Below, in pieces: positions 55,001 through 64,000 of a stretch of 64,000 bases of DNA (the first letter of the stretch is position 1; every line of letters starts with the position of its first letter). The stretch lies in NCBI GenBank assembly GCA_037893245.1, contig JBAIAA010000074.1, forward strand, positions 744,001 to 808,000, written 5' to 3'. Source of the stretch: Crossaster papposus (lineage: Eukaryota; Echinodermata; Asteroidea; Velatida; Solasteridae). The notes under the pieces were generated by a model. That model did not search any database. It had not been told where the DNA came from and saw only the letters and a program-made list of their open reading frames with translations. Made by a program: the position numbers and the translations under genes.

Positions 55001-58000
55001 TTATTTGGTTTGTAACCCTTTTGTTGTCAAGTACGAATTGTTATGCTAAGCAAATTTGTGCTTGGCAACTTATGAAATTGACCCCTGCTAACCATACAAA
55101 TCTGCTAAGCAAAGATAACACTTGCTTAGCGAAAATAAATAGGTCACCCGGGCCGGCCAAAACTGCATGACATGTGTACTGTTTACGACTGGTTCTCGGT
55201 AGATATTTGCTCAGCACCTAATTCTGGCAAGTGGCATTGTCTGGTTAATAGAAATTGGGCTTAAAGCAAACAAATCTTAATCTTACAGAAATGTCCTTCA
55301 TGTTGAGGCGTGTCATGCACTGTTTCATCACCTCGATGGGACATGGTGACCCGCCCATGACGCCCGTAGACAGACTGGAAACGTCAGTCTCCGACAGCCT
55401 TGGGTTATGCAGGTAGTCGATGAACATGGTAGGCGTGCCGTAGAGAGTTGTACACCTGTGAACAAGGGTTTTTAGCAAAATAAGACGGAACTGGGCAGAG
55501 GTTGAAACAAGGGTTTTCAAGCATTTAGAATGACAAGAAAATTATCCTAACAAGTCAACCAGTTCGCGCCGGATGACGTGTATATATACACGCAAATTTT
55601 ACCCCAGATTCAAAACAAACGACGCATAAACACGTCACGAGTAAGGCAAGAAATGTCTGTCAGCAGCGAGCAAGGCCGGAAATGCGTGGGTGTTCTTCCC
55701 GGTACCATCAGCCTGAACCCGCCTCGGATCAAGTTTCGTTAAAAATAATCCCCCACCTCGACTTGGTGATGTTAAAATAATCCCGGCGCGAACTGGTTAA
55801 TAAGTCATTCCTGTTAAAAATTTGCATTTATTGACATATCACCAAAGTAAAATGTTAAGGAAAAGGTCTTAAAGTTTAGAGTTTTGCACATGCGATAGGG
55901 AAAAAAGGTCAATTGGTTTTCCTTCAAAACACTTAAAGTTATAGTATTCCATTTGTCAGTTGTGCATTTTTATTGTTTAAAGCAGCAAAAGTTCTCCAAA
56001 TCTAAAACTAACCTGACAAAAAGTTTCAGCTCTGTCAGTGATCTATATTTCGAGGAACTAATATTCTAAGACTTAGATTTTGAACCAACTATTTAAAAAA
56101 AATGCATCTTTGGCAATTTCCGTTAGTTGGTTTGTAATCCATGAGTGGTACGCACAAGCATTGACACGACACACATAATGCGTGGGTGTTAGTATTGACA
56201 CGCACATAGCTGCAGTTTAAGAACATGCCCTGAACGCTGAATTCGAGCATAATTTAACCCTAACCCCCTAGGCCTTACTTTGGGCTAAAGAACTGCGTAC
56301 TACAGAATACTACTTAGTATTTTGTAGCATTGGGTCTCTCTGTGACTGATGATTGGGTGTGTACTGACAGAGTACAGATACTGCCAACTACAAGTACTAA
56401 TAGTGGCAATACAGGTCAGTAATACTTACCTGGCAAAAAAATGCAGTAGTCCAGCCTTGACCCAATGTGTCCCAAGTGACAATTTTTGCTGTAGAGTTTA
56501 GAACATCTTACACAGCATACATGGGCCATGCACACTCAGCAAGCAGAGGGACCCAATGCTAAAAAGTACTACGAGTGCAATAAGGGGTGAAGTACCCAAT
56601 ACTAAAAATTACTACAGGCATTGCACACAAGTCAGTGAGAGTACTGCATACTACTTTTTACTACTAGTAGTAAAAAGTAGCATTAGGTAGGGTTAGGGTT
56701 AAATTCATTCTTACTTATTTGAACACATGGCGATAGCGCTCTTTGTAAATAAATTCCTTGCGACGCTATCCAAATTCAGCATATGTGCACTAAAGCAGCC
56801 TTGCGAACGACATCCACGTTTTTGTCACGCAAATGTTGTTATATTGTTTGGCAATTACGTTTTTGTCACGTAAATTTCGTTCTACTTTTTGACCTGCATT
56901 TGTTAGCAGCACTTGCGCAACACCATGCATTGTCTACTAGGCAGAAGCCTTCTTGTTTTACAAATAAACAATTTTGGGCAGAGCAGCTCCGAGCTTCGTG
57001 AGGAACACATCTCTCAACACAAACAATACTGGCTATTTTTCAGTTCGCTTGTTGCAACGTATTTGCCTTGTTATTCACACTCGTTGTGAACTGTATTTGC
57101 CGTGTGTTTATTCACACTCGTGAGTTCCCCTTCGGTGCTAGAATTGGTGGCATTTGGAGAGTGGCACATATGTGACCTGTCATCACAAAATGAGCGTAAA
57201 GTCGGCAAAATCAAAAATTGAGATATGGGTATTTCTAAATTCTGTGGAAACAGAGCTTTCCAATGGTATATAACACTTGGAGGTTTGATACTCAATATTT
57301 TTTTGTATTTATTTTTTTTAGTCTGGAGTGTTAATAAAGAGATTATGAGAAAACGGGCATTTCTTGCGAGAAATTGTGAAAACAAATTTTGTTTTTATCT
57401 GATCGTCCTGAAAAATTGGGAATTGGTTGTTAGGGATTTAATCTTAAAAAAACCCCTATAATCTCAAAATCGACCACCCTTTCAAATTTTGACTTTGACT
57501 GGCCGTACTGGGAAATCAATCCGTGCGACTTTACGCTCATTTTGTGATGACAGGTCACATATCGTGGAAGGCTGCGTGGTATGTATCAACTTAAATTGTT
57601 CTTCACTTTACATGTATTTTATCATGTCTTCACGTACATGTATATCATACGATGAGTATATACAAGAGTTGGTGACATATCTTGTGGTGGATACACAGTA
57701 CCAATTTAAACATTATGAGTATTATTGCATATCCTTGGCATGCGTAGAATATTGAATTAGGTCTGATAACCTCACGCATGATAGCTCTTGCTGCTGTTTA
57801 TACTTTTATGACTACCCGTTAATTCTTGTGCTGTGTATAATTATGAATGATTTACACTTTGCTGTGAGTTTTAACTCAAGTGAACTGTCACTGACATGCA
57901 ATTTGTCAGAATGGCAGGTGAAGAAAATAACATGTCTAAAAAGATTATCTTTCCCTCTCATGAACATGATTCAAATAATTCCGGGCGCTAGTAATTGTAT

Positions 58001-61000
58001 ATTGCATATCTATTAATGTTTTGGAATTAAATTAATGAAATATATCGTACTGATTTGGTCTAATGAAGACCAAAGGCTGTGCTTGTTGCAAAATATGAAC
58101 TACTTGTACATAACAGGAGCAATGTGTATTTAATAGCCAAAAAATCTAGAAGATAAAACATTTCTCTTGCATAAGAACATTTTCTGCAGTGAGGTGACAG
58201 CTAGGAAATATCTAGAACAAAATTGCTCATGTAGAGATGACATGTTTTACCTGTGAATAGTTTAGTCCCGTTTGATTTCAGTTAACGCATCATCAATACG
58301 TGTATTCGTATTTTTGTGAAGACATGGCTTTGTTCTCGTGTACAAAATGGTTAGAAAGTCGAGCACGTTTTTCAAAATGCTCCCATTTTAACCACAATTA
58401 TTTTTCTGGGTTGAAAATTTGACCCAATATACCCTATATTATACCCTTACCCAAACACTAACCCTAACCCACATCCTTACCCTAGTTTTTGAGTAATTTA
58501 GGTAAAATCCAAAAATCTAATTCGTGAAATTCCTAGTGGAGACCTATTTATCTATATAAATTACCCTTTGGAGACCTTTTCACTCCCATTGTGTTCTTGT
58601 CTCTAGAGGGTACCCTATTTTGCACCACATGTACATGAACTTGTACCTTCTATCATCTTTGGACTGGAACTATAGGTTCTCGAGGTCACTCGCTGTTCGT
58701 ATGTGTTACTGCTTGTATTCAATTAAAATCGAGCAAGGAAACTAAATATTTTGATACATGAATTAGTTAAGACCTACAATTTCATTATGACCTGTTATAA
58801 TTTCAGATTGGTTCTATAAATGTGTATTAGGACAATAAAGTAACCGTTGTAAATAAAAAAGGTATTACCTTAATGTTAATCTCCATGGGCTCACCATAGA
58901 GAAACAACTTGTGGTTACTGTACAAGTGTTGAACCTTTATTGGCAATTGTACCCTTTCCTATTATTGATATTAATATTAATATAAAATTGTATATAATGA
59001 ATTCCCAGTGGTAATTATTGTAATTTACTTTTATGATTGCAGGTTATTACCACAATTGACTGTCATTTAAGTTTTATTGACTTACGTTAAATTCCATTTA
59101 TTTGTCATACCTTGACTTGTATGAAACCTGTACATACATTGTATTTATACAACAATTATATTCTTTTGAAATATTGTTGATAATAAAACTTCTTTATCCA
59201 ATTCCGGTTGCTCTGAGTCTCCTAGTTCTGTGGCGCTGTTTCCTAGTATTATAATTTTATTATATTACTACTTAGTTACATTATACTGAGACTGACCTCT
59301 CTGCAGCGACTGCCTCAAGGGTTGCCCCGGCCTCAAACCCAGGGGAAGGGAATACGCAGGTTGCCCCATGCACCATCCCACACTGTGAGCCTAACACCAT
59401 GCCAAAACAGTGGTACAACGTAACGGGGACACAAATGCGGTGGTGCTGCAGTGTGAAATGTGAGACGCAAAAATCAGAACAATTCATGGGCGATGCCTTA
59501 AAAATATGAATTTAACAAAAAAATACAAACACATCCTCACTGTTTTAACCAGGGACCAATTTCACAGAGCTGCTAAGCACAACAATTTTCTTAGCATGAA
59601 AATTTTCCCTTGGCAAAAACAGTTTTACAGACCAAATTTTCATGTCATGTTTATTGTTTGAGATTGATATTCAGCTTTTCTTTTTGCTTAGGACGAAAAA
59701 CACATGGAATTTTGGCTGGTAACCTGTTTTTACTGAGCAAGACTTTTTTTGTGCTGAACAAACTTTTGTGCTTAGCAGCTCCGTGAAATCGGACCCTGTT
59801 CGCGTCGGATGCCGTGTATATATATGCAAAGTTTATCCGGGATCCAAAACGGATGACAGATAAACACGTCACGAGCAAGGCCAGAAATGCCGCTCGTAGC
59901 AAGAGAGGCCATAAATATCAGGGTGTGCTTCCTACAGATGCCGGCCTGAACCTGTCTTGGATAAAGGTTCGTGAAAATTTTACCAGTACAGTACAATTTG
60001 TTTAAAATAGACAGGCATGCAGCTGGGAAGTAACAAACCAAACAAGAAAATTATAATCTTTAAAAAATTTTGTAGTGTTTTTAAATTTCGATGGCATAGA
60101 TGTGAAGTGAAAAATGAGAAAAATCAGCTGATCTAAAAGAAAGTTGCATGCCTGATATAAAGAAATCTCTTGTTTCTCCCATAATTTCTCTGAAAAATAA
60201 TCAATAATATGAAGAAAAAAATTAATATAAAAAAACCCCACATTAGGCCTACATTGGTTTTTTCCCCAGTGATCTCATACTTTACCTTTTCATGGTAACC
60301 GATCATCAGTCCTATGTTAAATGCATTGTTGACTATGTTGTGATGTGTTAAGGTAACACCCTTTGGAAAACCTGTAGTACCCTGCCATCAACCAAACAAA
60401 AAAACACACAAAAATACATCCATTAACTCTGCAATCGTTTGATTTTCTAATTTCTATTCATAAAGGACACTATTTGCTTTTGATGTAATTTTCAAAAATT
60501 AATGTTATATCTGTCATATCATCTATGCATACATGTGTATGGAGGGGGGGTTGAATAACTAACATATATTATTTTGATCAAGGCCAAAACTCACCGAGGT
60601 AAACTGTATATTGACAGGTTCGTCAAACTGTATCTTCTTCTCATATTCATCCCTCAGTTTATCTTCATTGCTGCCGCCCATCTTAAGGAGGTCGGGAAAG
60701 TTGAACGTTCCCGGCAAATTGTTCTCACCCCTGACGATAACTGTTTGTAGAGTAGGGAGCCTGCAAGGCAGTTTATTGCAATTTTTTTTTGAAAAGGCCA
60801 GTTTCTTTCCATTGCAAAACACACCATTTTGGGCAAACTAAACTGACTATTCCTTCACAAAAACAGCAAGTATATACCCAGCACGATTTAAGGCAGAATG
60901 GACCCTGTTTTTTTCCTTATACCCTATACACATTCCAGACTATTGTTACCTACTACACCCCCTTGTCGATATCGGAAAAGAATTTCTGAGATTCCGGGAA

Positions 61001-64000
61001 CACAATGACCAAGACAAGTTTACTCTGCCTTATATCTTGCTTTGTGACAAATGGGCAGTCTGCTCGAACAAGCACTGTTTTTAACCAGTTCGCGCCGGAT
61101 GACGTATATAAACGCAAAAATTCCCCCAAATTCAAAACGGATGACGCATAAACACGCCAAGTTCAAGTTCGGAAATTATGTGAGCAGCGCGCAAGGCCGG
61201 AAATGCGTGGGTGTGCTTCCCGGCACTATCAGCCTGAACACGCTTCGGATCGAGTTTCGTTAAAAATAATCCCGCCCGTCGGCTCGGCGATGTTAAAATA
61301 ATCCCGGCGCGAACTGGTTAAAAAAATTCAAAGATAATTCACGGAAGTTTACACATCTCTACAGCTGATCAAAATAATGTTTTCAATGTTTCGTTTTTTA
61401 GATAAAAGTACAATTCCTGAGCCTCTTGCTAGTTGCAGCCCAGAAAATGGCGACGTTACATGCTCTCACACGCAACCGTGCAAACAGTTGATTTCTGAGG
61501 GCTGTTTAAACACTTTGTGCCAGGAATGCCAGGATTAATTTGAGATTGACCGGACCCAGCCACAGGATTTTTTTTCAGGAACCGCGACTCGTGACAGGTT
61601 TAGGCCGGTATCTGCAGGTAGCACACCCTGATATTTCCTGCCTTGCTCGTGACGTGTTTATTCGTCAACTGCTTTGAATTCCGGAAAAACTTTGCGTGTA
61701 CACACGGCATCCAACGCGAACTGATTTATGGTTGCATACGCATTGAGATTTCTATTGTTACATCACTGATTTAAGCAATTTTTTTCCCTCTATGGTTAAG
61801 CATGCTTTTGCAGCGCTTACTGCTACGGTCTCAGTGAAATAGATGGAGGTTCTGTTACATACAATGTACGTTAGCACAAAATTGGCTAACAAGCAGGACT
61901 TTTAAATTGGGCCCAGAGAAGACCACACCAATTTCAACAAAAATGTTAATTGTTACATAACAATGGAAACAAATTGAAAGGAATTAAGCATTGGTTAGTT
62001 TGAGAGGAATAATGGTTGAGGCAAAACAAAGCTGCCTGTTTTTACTTAGAGTTTTCGCTGAGTGCTAAGCAGCTTTGGAAATAGCAGAAAGAAGCATTGA
62101 TTTCTAAGCATTTGTAACTAATACACAAATAAACGGCCACAAGAAAACTGACTAGGTAAAAGTAAACAAAGAAATTGGCAAGGCAGGACTCAAACCTGTG
62201 ACCGGCGCTCTACCAACTGAGCTAACTTGCCCTATGTTGGCGGTATCCCAAATTGTCAGTATCTTTGTTCAAGGGTGCTAGTCATAACACCAGAATGCCG
62301 TGTGGCCAGGGATTACGCCCACTTTGAAATTTATGCAAATTCACCTAGTCAATTTCCCTTGTGGTTTATTTGTGTAATATAAGATTAAAAGTCGTATCCT
62401 CATTGAGTGATCCCCACAATGTCTCTTCCCAGATTGTATTGTAAAATTGGGCGTGATCCCTGGCCACATGGAATTCTGGTGTTTATGACTTCTGACTAGC
62501 GCCCTCAAACAAAGATAATGACAATTTTCCCAAATTGCTGAGTTGGTAGAGTGCCATTCTTTGTTCACTTTGACATTAGTAACTAACTAACTTAGCACTA
62601 CTGAGTTGTGCTGGTTTGCCAATGTCAAGCTCTGGGCAGATATCTTGCAGCATTGCATAGTAGTCTAATGTGCGAAATGACCGGGCACAAACAACAGCTT
62701 TGCATTCAGACTAAAAAATAGAAAATTAAAAGAAAGTAATCAAACTGAACTAAAAGTAAATTTTAAAAACAAAAAAATGTTGGTTAATTTCATCTGTGTG
62801 TGTAAAATAAACTGAAACACTCACATTAGACTGTTGAAACTAGGCAATAATTTCCAGATTTTTGTGAGAATCATAAATCCGATATTTGTGAGAATCGTAA
62901 ATCCGATTGGGTTCAAACTTGGTATGTGGGTAGACCAGGATGTGTTGTAGATGAAAATTGAGGTGACATCATGTAACGATATGAATATGAATTTATGAAT
63001 TATTCAGTTTTGGACCTTTAAGCCATATCTCATTAATGGAACATGCTAAATTCAAAATTATATTGGTAATCAGGTTGTTAGGTCCACACATTTTTGGATA
63101 AAAGTGTGTGATGTCATGATGACATCATAAAAAATGGATTTGTAAGTAGAACAAGACCTAATGTCAGGAAACTTTAAAAAATGAAATGAAAATTGATACA
63201 AAAATGAAATGAACAATGAAAGAATAAAATGTTCTGTTTATCAAACAGACCTAAATCTCTAGTTTTTTTAAAGAAAATGATTCTGGAATATACTACCATT
63301 CTCAGAGCGTACTCCAGTTCATGCACCCTGTAGACTGGGTTGATGTTGACCATGATAGCACCGATGCGTGATGTAGCAAACTGCGTCAGCACCCATTCTA
63401 AGGTAGAAGGCCCCCACATAGCCACTCTATCCCCCCTCTTGATGCCAAGGGCTAGGAGGCCTGTTACTACCCTATCGGTCTTGAAGAGGGGAAAAGAGCG
63501 CACAGACATTGTATTTAATTGATTTAGAGAATGGCTATTAACGGACAGTCTTTTTCATGTATGTGATCTACACAAGGGGTCTCCTATACAATAGCACTGC
63601 CCAGGGGCCAATTTCATGGAGCTGCTAAGCACAACAAAACCACAAAATAGTCTTGCTTAGTAAAACAGGTTGCAAGCCAAAACTCCATGTGCTTTTCATG
63701 CTAATTGCAAACACCAGGTTAATACCAGTCACGAACAATCACCTGAAAATTTGGTTCGTAACTAAACCCTGTTTTGCCAAGGAAAGATGTTCATGCTAAG
63801 CAAATTGTTGTGCTTAGCAACTCCATGAAATTGGCCCCAGTTCTTTTCCCAGTTCTCTTCCCAGTTCTCTTCCCGGTTCTCTTCCAGCTTAGCACAAAGA
63901 AATGCTTTTCCCGCTTAGCACAAAGAAATGCTTTTCCCGCTTAGCACAAAGAAATGCTTTTCCCGCTTAGCACAAAGAAATGCTTTTCCCGCTTAGCACA
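48932..64000 (-). CDS. ACSF2: ACSF2-like mitochondrial acyl-CoA synthetase, copy B (exons 3-13, 5' end outside window)
   Basis: Tandem paralogue of copy A, same strand, 11 kb upstream of it. Minus-strand coding exons: 63297-63479 (3), 62592-62710 (4), 60595-60760 (5), 60286-60381 (6), 59297-59445 (7), 55287-55455 (8), 54615-54722 (9), 52756-52907 (10), 51393-51534 (11), 49616-49726 (12), 48932-49054 (13, TAG). Every exon has the same length and phase as in copy A and all splice sites are GT/AG, so it looks functional. ATP loop [21 protein letters not shown] and the lysine of [10 protein letters not shown] are kept. Oddities: GRSQDMII where copy A has GRSKDMII, and only one exon 7. Exons 1-2 are expected beyond 64000. 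Confidence 0.94.
49108..49275. repeat. Degenerate (GGTCTCG)n sequence
   Basis: Repeated GGTCTCGG/GTCTCGAGAC words, akin to the left arm of 4064-5185, in intron 12 of copy B. Confidence 0.5.
49423..49592 (-). repeat. Family 2 MITE, half copy beside exon 12
   Basis: TTAAAGGTAGGATACACC, then GATATCGAAAATATTTAATA and the conserved centre, breaking off 24 bp from the exon 12 boundary. Confidence 0.75.
49616..49726 (-). CDS. ACSF2: ACSF2-like copy B, exon 12
   Basis: [16 protein letters not shown] to RDFCKGE; acceptor ATAATGAAG, donor GTCAGT. Apart from its first 12 bases, nearly identical to copy A. Confidence 0.94.
49813..50278. mobile_element. Family 3 MITE split by a family 1 MITE
   Basis: GGGGCCAATTTCATAGAGC at 49813, GCTCTATGAAATTGGGC at the right. 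The insertion follows GAGCTGC, where other copies continue TAAGCAC. Confidence 0.75.
49835..50069 (-). mobile_element. Family 1 MITE nested in family 3
   Basis: TTAACCAGTTCGCGCTGG to CTCCGGCGCGAAC; the right terminal bases are lost. Confidence 0.75.
50369..50594. mobile_element. Foldback MITE with CAAGTCC repeats, unexpanded form
   Basis: GATGTAGTCGAGTCC and CCTTGCAAGTCC repeats at the left; GGACTTGTGACTGG, GGACTTGCAGGGACTCGAC and TACAACTCT at the right. The core ACAAAAGCATT..TTTGTCATTGTTCA is shared with 51793-52394. Confidence 0.7.
50881..51283 (-). mobile_element. Family 2 MITE, complete
   Basis: TTAAAGGTAGGATACACC to GGTGTATCCTACCTTTAA in intron 11 of copy B, TTAA at both edges. Confidence 0.8.
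51393..51534 (-). CDS. ACSF2: ACSF2-like copy B, exon 11
   Basis: [18 protein letters not shown], then [18 protein letters not shown]. The Lys-to-Gln change lies one residue before the Asp that acts as domain-rotation hinge in related synthetases. Acceptor CTTCAG, donor GTACAT. Confidence 0.94.
51620..51785 (+). mobile_element. Family 1 MITE, right end lost
   Basis: TTAACCAGTTTACGTTGG, then CAGATAAACACGTCACG and GGCCTGAA, cut off where the foldback element 51793-52394 begins. Confidence 0.65.
51793..52394. mobile_element. Foldback MITE with expanded 12-bp minisatellite
   Basis: Ends GCAGAGTTGTATTCGAGTCC and GGACTCGGATACAACTCTG. The right half is an array (51930-52366) of about 36 units of GGACTTGTGACT, with variants ACAG, CCTT and CTCG. 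Because 12 is a multiple of 3, all six frames stay open; these frames are not genes. Confidence 0.85.
52756..52907 (-). CDS. ACSF2: ACSF2-like copy B, exon 10
   Basis: [15 protein letters not shown] to RWFHTG. Only 3 of 152 bases differ from copy A. Acceptor GAAACAG, donor GTGAGT. Confidence 0.95.
52962..53823. mobile_element. TTAA-flanked element, TTAAAGTTAGTATACACC ends
   Basis: Left TTAAAGTTAGTATACACC, right GGTGTATACTAACTTTAA: 18-bp perfect inverted repeats. A second inverted pair (TTGTGATGCGATCAAGC at 53231 and its inverse near 53580) suggests an inner nested element. The ends resemble family 2 (GGTAG for GTTAG). Confidence 0.75.
53820..54435. mobile_element. 616-bp palindromic TTAA element
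   Basis: TTAAAGGGTACTAGAAAT and TTCAGTTACCCTTTAA ends; arms of about 300 bp are inverse throughout (ACTTTAATATGGCG, CATTAATCGTGACCCTAAAA, GATGACGTCACGGTAAGAAT, TAATGCATTGCGGGC). Its left TTAA is also the right TTAA of the preceding element. Confidence 0.85.
54615..54722 (-). CDS. ACSF2: ACSF2-like copy B, exon 9
   Basis: [16 protein letters not shown] to [12 protein letters not shown], with the A5 motif. Acceptor ATTTCAG, donor GTAAGT. It starts 180 bp from the 616-bp palindrome. Confidence 0.94.
54850..55085. mobile_element. Palindromic MITE, family 3, diverged
   Basis: GGGGCCAATTTCATTGAGC to TTATGAAATTGACCCC. Confidence 0.7.
55287..55455 (-). CDS. ACSF2: ACSF2-like copy B, exon 8
   Basis: [36 protein letters not shown] and NMKDIS. 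Acceptor TTCACAG, donor GTAAGA. Confidence 0.94.
55556..55800 (+). mobile_element. Family 1 MITE
   Basis: TCAACCAGTTCGCGCCGG to GGCGCGAACTGGTTAA in intron 7 of copy B; left TTAA mutated. Confidence 0.8.
57172..57558. mobile_element. Family 4 MITE
   Basis: GTGACCTGTCATCACAAAAT to TTTGTGATGACAGGTCAC, with AGCGTAAAGTCGG inside each end. Confidence 0.75.
58302..58625. repeat. Dispersed repeat matching 22283-22622
   Basis: Same order of blocks as the 22.3-kb copy. In intron 7 here, intron 12 there. Confidence 0.7.
59297..59445 (-). CDS. ACSF2: ACSF2-like copy B, exon 7 (single)
   Basis: [49 protein letters not shown]. Acceptor ACTGCAG, donor GTCAGT. No second exon 7 was found in the 3.8-kb intron that follows or the 0.8 kb before. 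Confidence 0.94.
59552..59797. mobile_element. Palindromic MITE, family 3
   Basis: GGGACCAATTTCACAGAGC to GCTCCGTGAAATCGGACCC; abuts a family 1 copy. Confidence 0.75.
59798..59990 (+). mobile_element. Family 1 MITE, subtype with truncated ends
   Basis: TGTTCGCGTCGGATGCCG, CAGATAAACACGTCACG, ATATCAGGGTGTGCTTCC and GATGCCGGCCTGAACC match the 28005 subtype. Confidence 0.65.
60286..60381 (-). CDS. ACSF2: ACSF2-like copy B, exon 6
   Basis: [17 protein letters not shown] to IGYHEK; the P-loop-like ATP motif. Acceptor GATGGCAG, donor GTAAAG. Confidence 0.95.
60595..60760 (-). CDS. ACSF2: ACSF2-like copy B, exon 5
   Basis: [43 protein letters not shown]. Acceptor CTTGCAG, donor GTGAGT. Confidence 0.94.
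61081..61321 (+). mobile_element. Family 1 MITE, complete
   Basis: TTAACCAGTTCGCGCCGG to GGCGCGAACTGGTTAA, 241 bp, TTAA at both edges; a good reference copy. Confidence 0.85.
61532..61727 (-). mobile_element. Family 1 MITE, strongly diverged
   Basis: Recognisable by GGTAGCACACCCTGATATTT, CGTGACGTGTTTATTCG and CCAACGCGAACTG. Confidence 0.55.
62163..62569. mobile_element. Inverted dimer of the tRNA-derived SINE
   Basis: Same architecture as 16079-16566: AAACAAAGAAATTGGCAAGG left, TTCTTTGTTCACTT right, tRNA-like head at 62175-62233 (minus) with CTACCAACTGAGCTAACTTG; the right head is reduced to a GCTGAGTTGGTAGAG fragment. Confidence 0.7.
62592..62710 (-). CDS. ACSF2: ACSF2-like copy B, exon 4
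   Basis: [18 protein letters not shown] to [16 protein letters not shown] plus two bases. Acceptor TTTTTTAG, donor GTTAGT. Confidence 0.94.
63297..63479 (-). CDS. ACSF2: ACSF2-like copy B, exon 3
   Basis: [50 protein letters not shown]. Acceptor CTTCAAG, donor GTAGTA. Confidence 0.95.
63604..63839. mobile_element. Palindromic MITE, family 3
   Basis: GGGGCCAATTTCATGGAGC to CTCCATGAAATTGGCCCC, in intron 2 of copy B. Confidence 0.8.
63840..64000. repeat. 26-bp tandem repeat running off the window
   Basis: Starts with four (A/C)TTCTCTTCCC(A/G)G-type units, then a 26-bp unit beginning CTTAGCACAAAGAAATGC repeated at least four times to the edge. GCTTAGCACAA is also the inner end of the adjoining family 3 element. 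Confidence 0.9.

Noticed and set aside
48932-64000. Copy B as a processed or dead pseudogene
   Set aside because: It keeps introns, all visible frames are open, exon sizes and phases match copy A, and splice sites are canonical.

Overview
This is a eukaryotic, metazoan window. Introns have GT/AG borders, coding exons of about 100-180 bp sit in kilobase-scale introns full of miniature transposons, and the word TACATGTA is very common. The two recognisable genes (a mastermind-like Notch co-activator and a mitochondrial acyl-CoA synthetase of the ACSF2 family) and the repeat style suggest a marine invertebrate deuterostome, most likely an echinoderm. The phylum is an inference from general repeat style; I ran no search.

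Layout. 1-8110: no exon found; probably the last intron of the mastermind-like gene, holding several palindromic elements. 8111-10900 (+): the large terminal coding exon of the mastermind-like gene (929 residues, two polyglutamine tracts). 10901-21170: its 3' UTR and intergenic DNA, with a dead mariner transposase fragment, tRNA-derived SINEs and six copies of a TTAA-flanked element. 21171-37975 (-): a complete ACSF2-like gene (copy A), whose 13-exon reading frame I could join without gaps to 618 codons, plus an alternative version of exon 7. 37976-48931: intergenic, with a 2.6-kb foldback element that contains a perfect 171-bp palindrome, a damaged multi-copy-family gene, and a Tc1-like transposase remnant. 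48932-64000 (-): a second ACSF2-like gene (copy B), exons 3-13 only; exons 1-2 must lie beyond the right edge. Exon sizes and phases match copy A exactly.

How the genes relate. The two ACSF2-like genes are head-to-tail tandem duplicates. Both keep the ATP-binding loop, the A5 and A7 motifs, the A8 hinge region and the C-terminal catalytic lysine; copy A also has an Arg-rich N-terminus suited to mitochondrial import. They should activate fatty acids as acyl-CoA. Copy A has two tandem versions of exon 7, each 149 bp and separated by a 61-bp intron; inclusion of both would shift the frame and hit a stop, so they look mutually exclusive. The paralogues are also unevenly diverged: exons 10-12 and most of exon 3 are nearly identical while neighbouring exons and the introns are not.

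Most of the rest is transposon sequence: at least three TTAA-targeting (piggyBac-like) non-autonomous families that nest in each other, a palindromic GGGGCCAATTTCATAGAGC family, inverted dimers with tRNA-like ends, and foldback elements whose arms are minisatellite arrays. The many open frames inside those arrays are artefacts of repeat periodicity.
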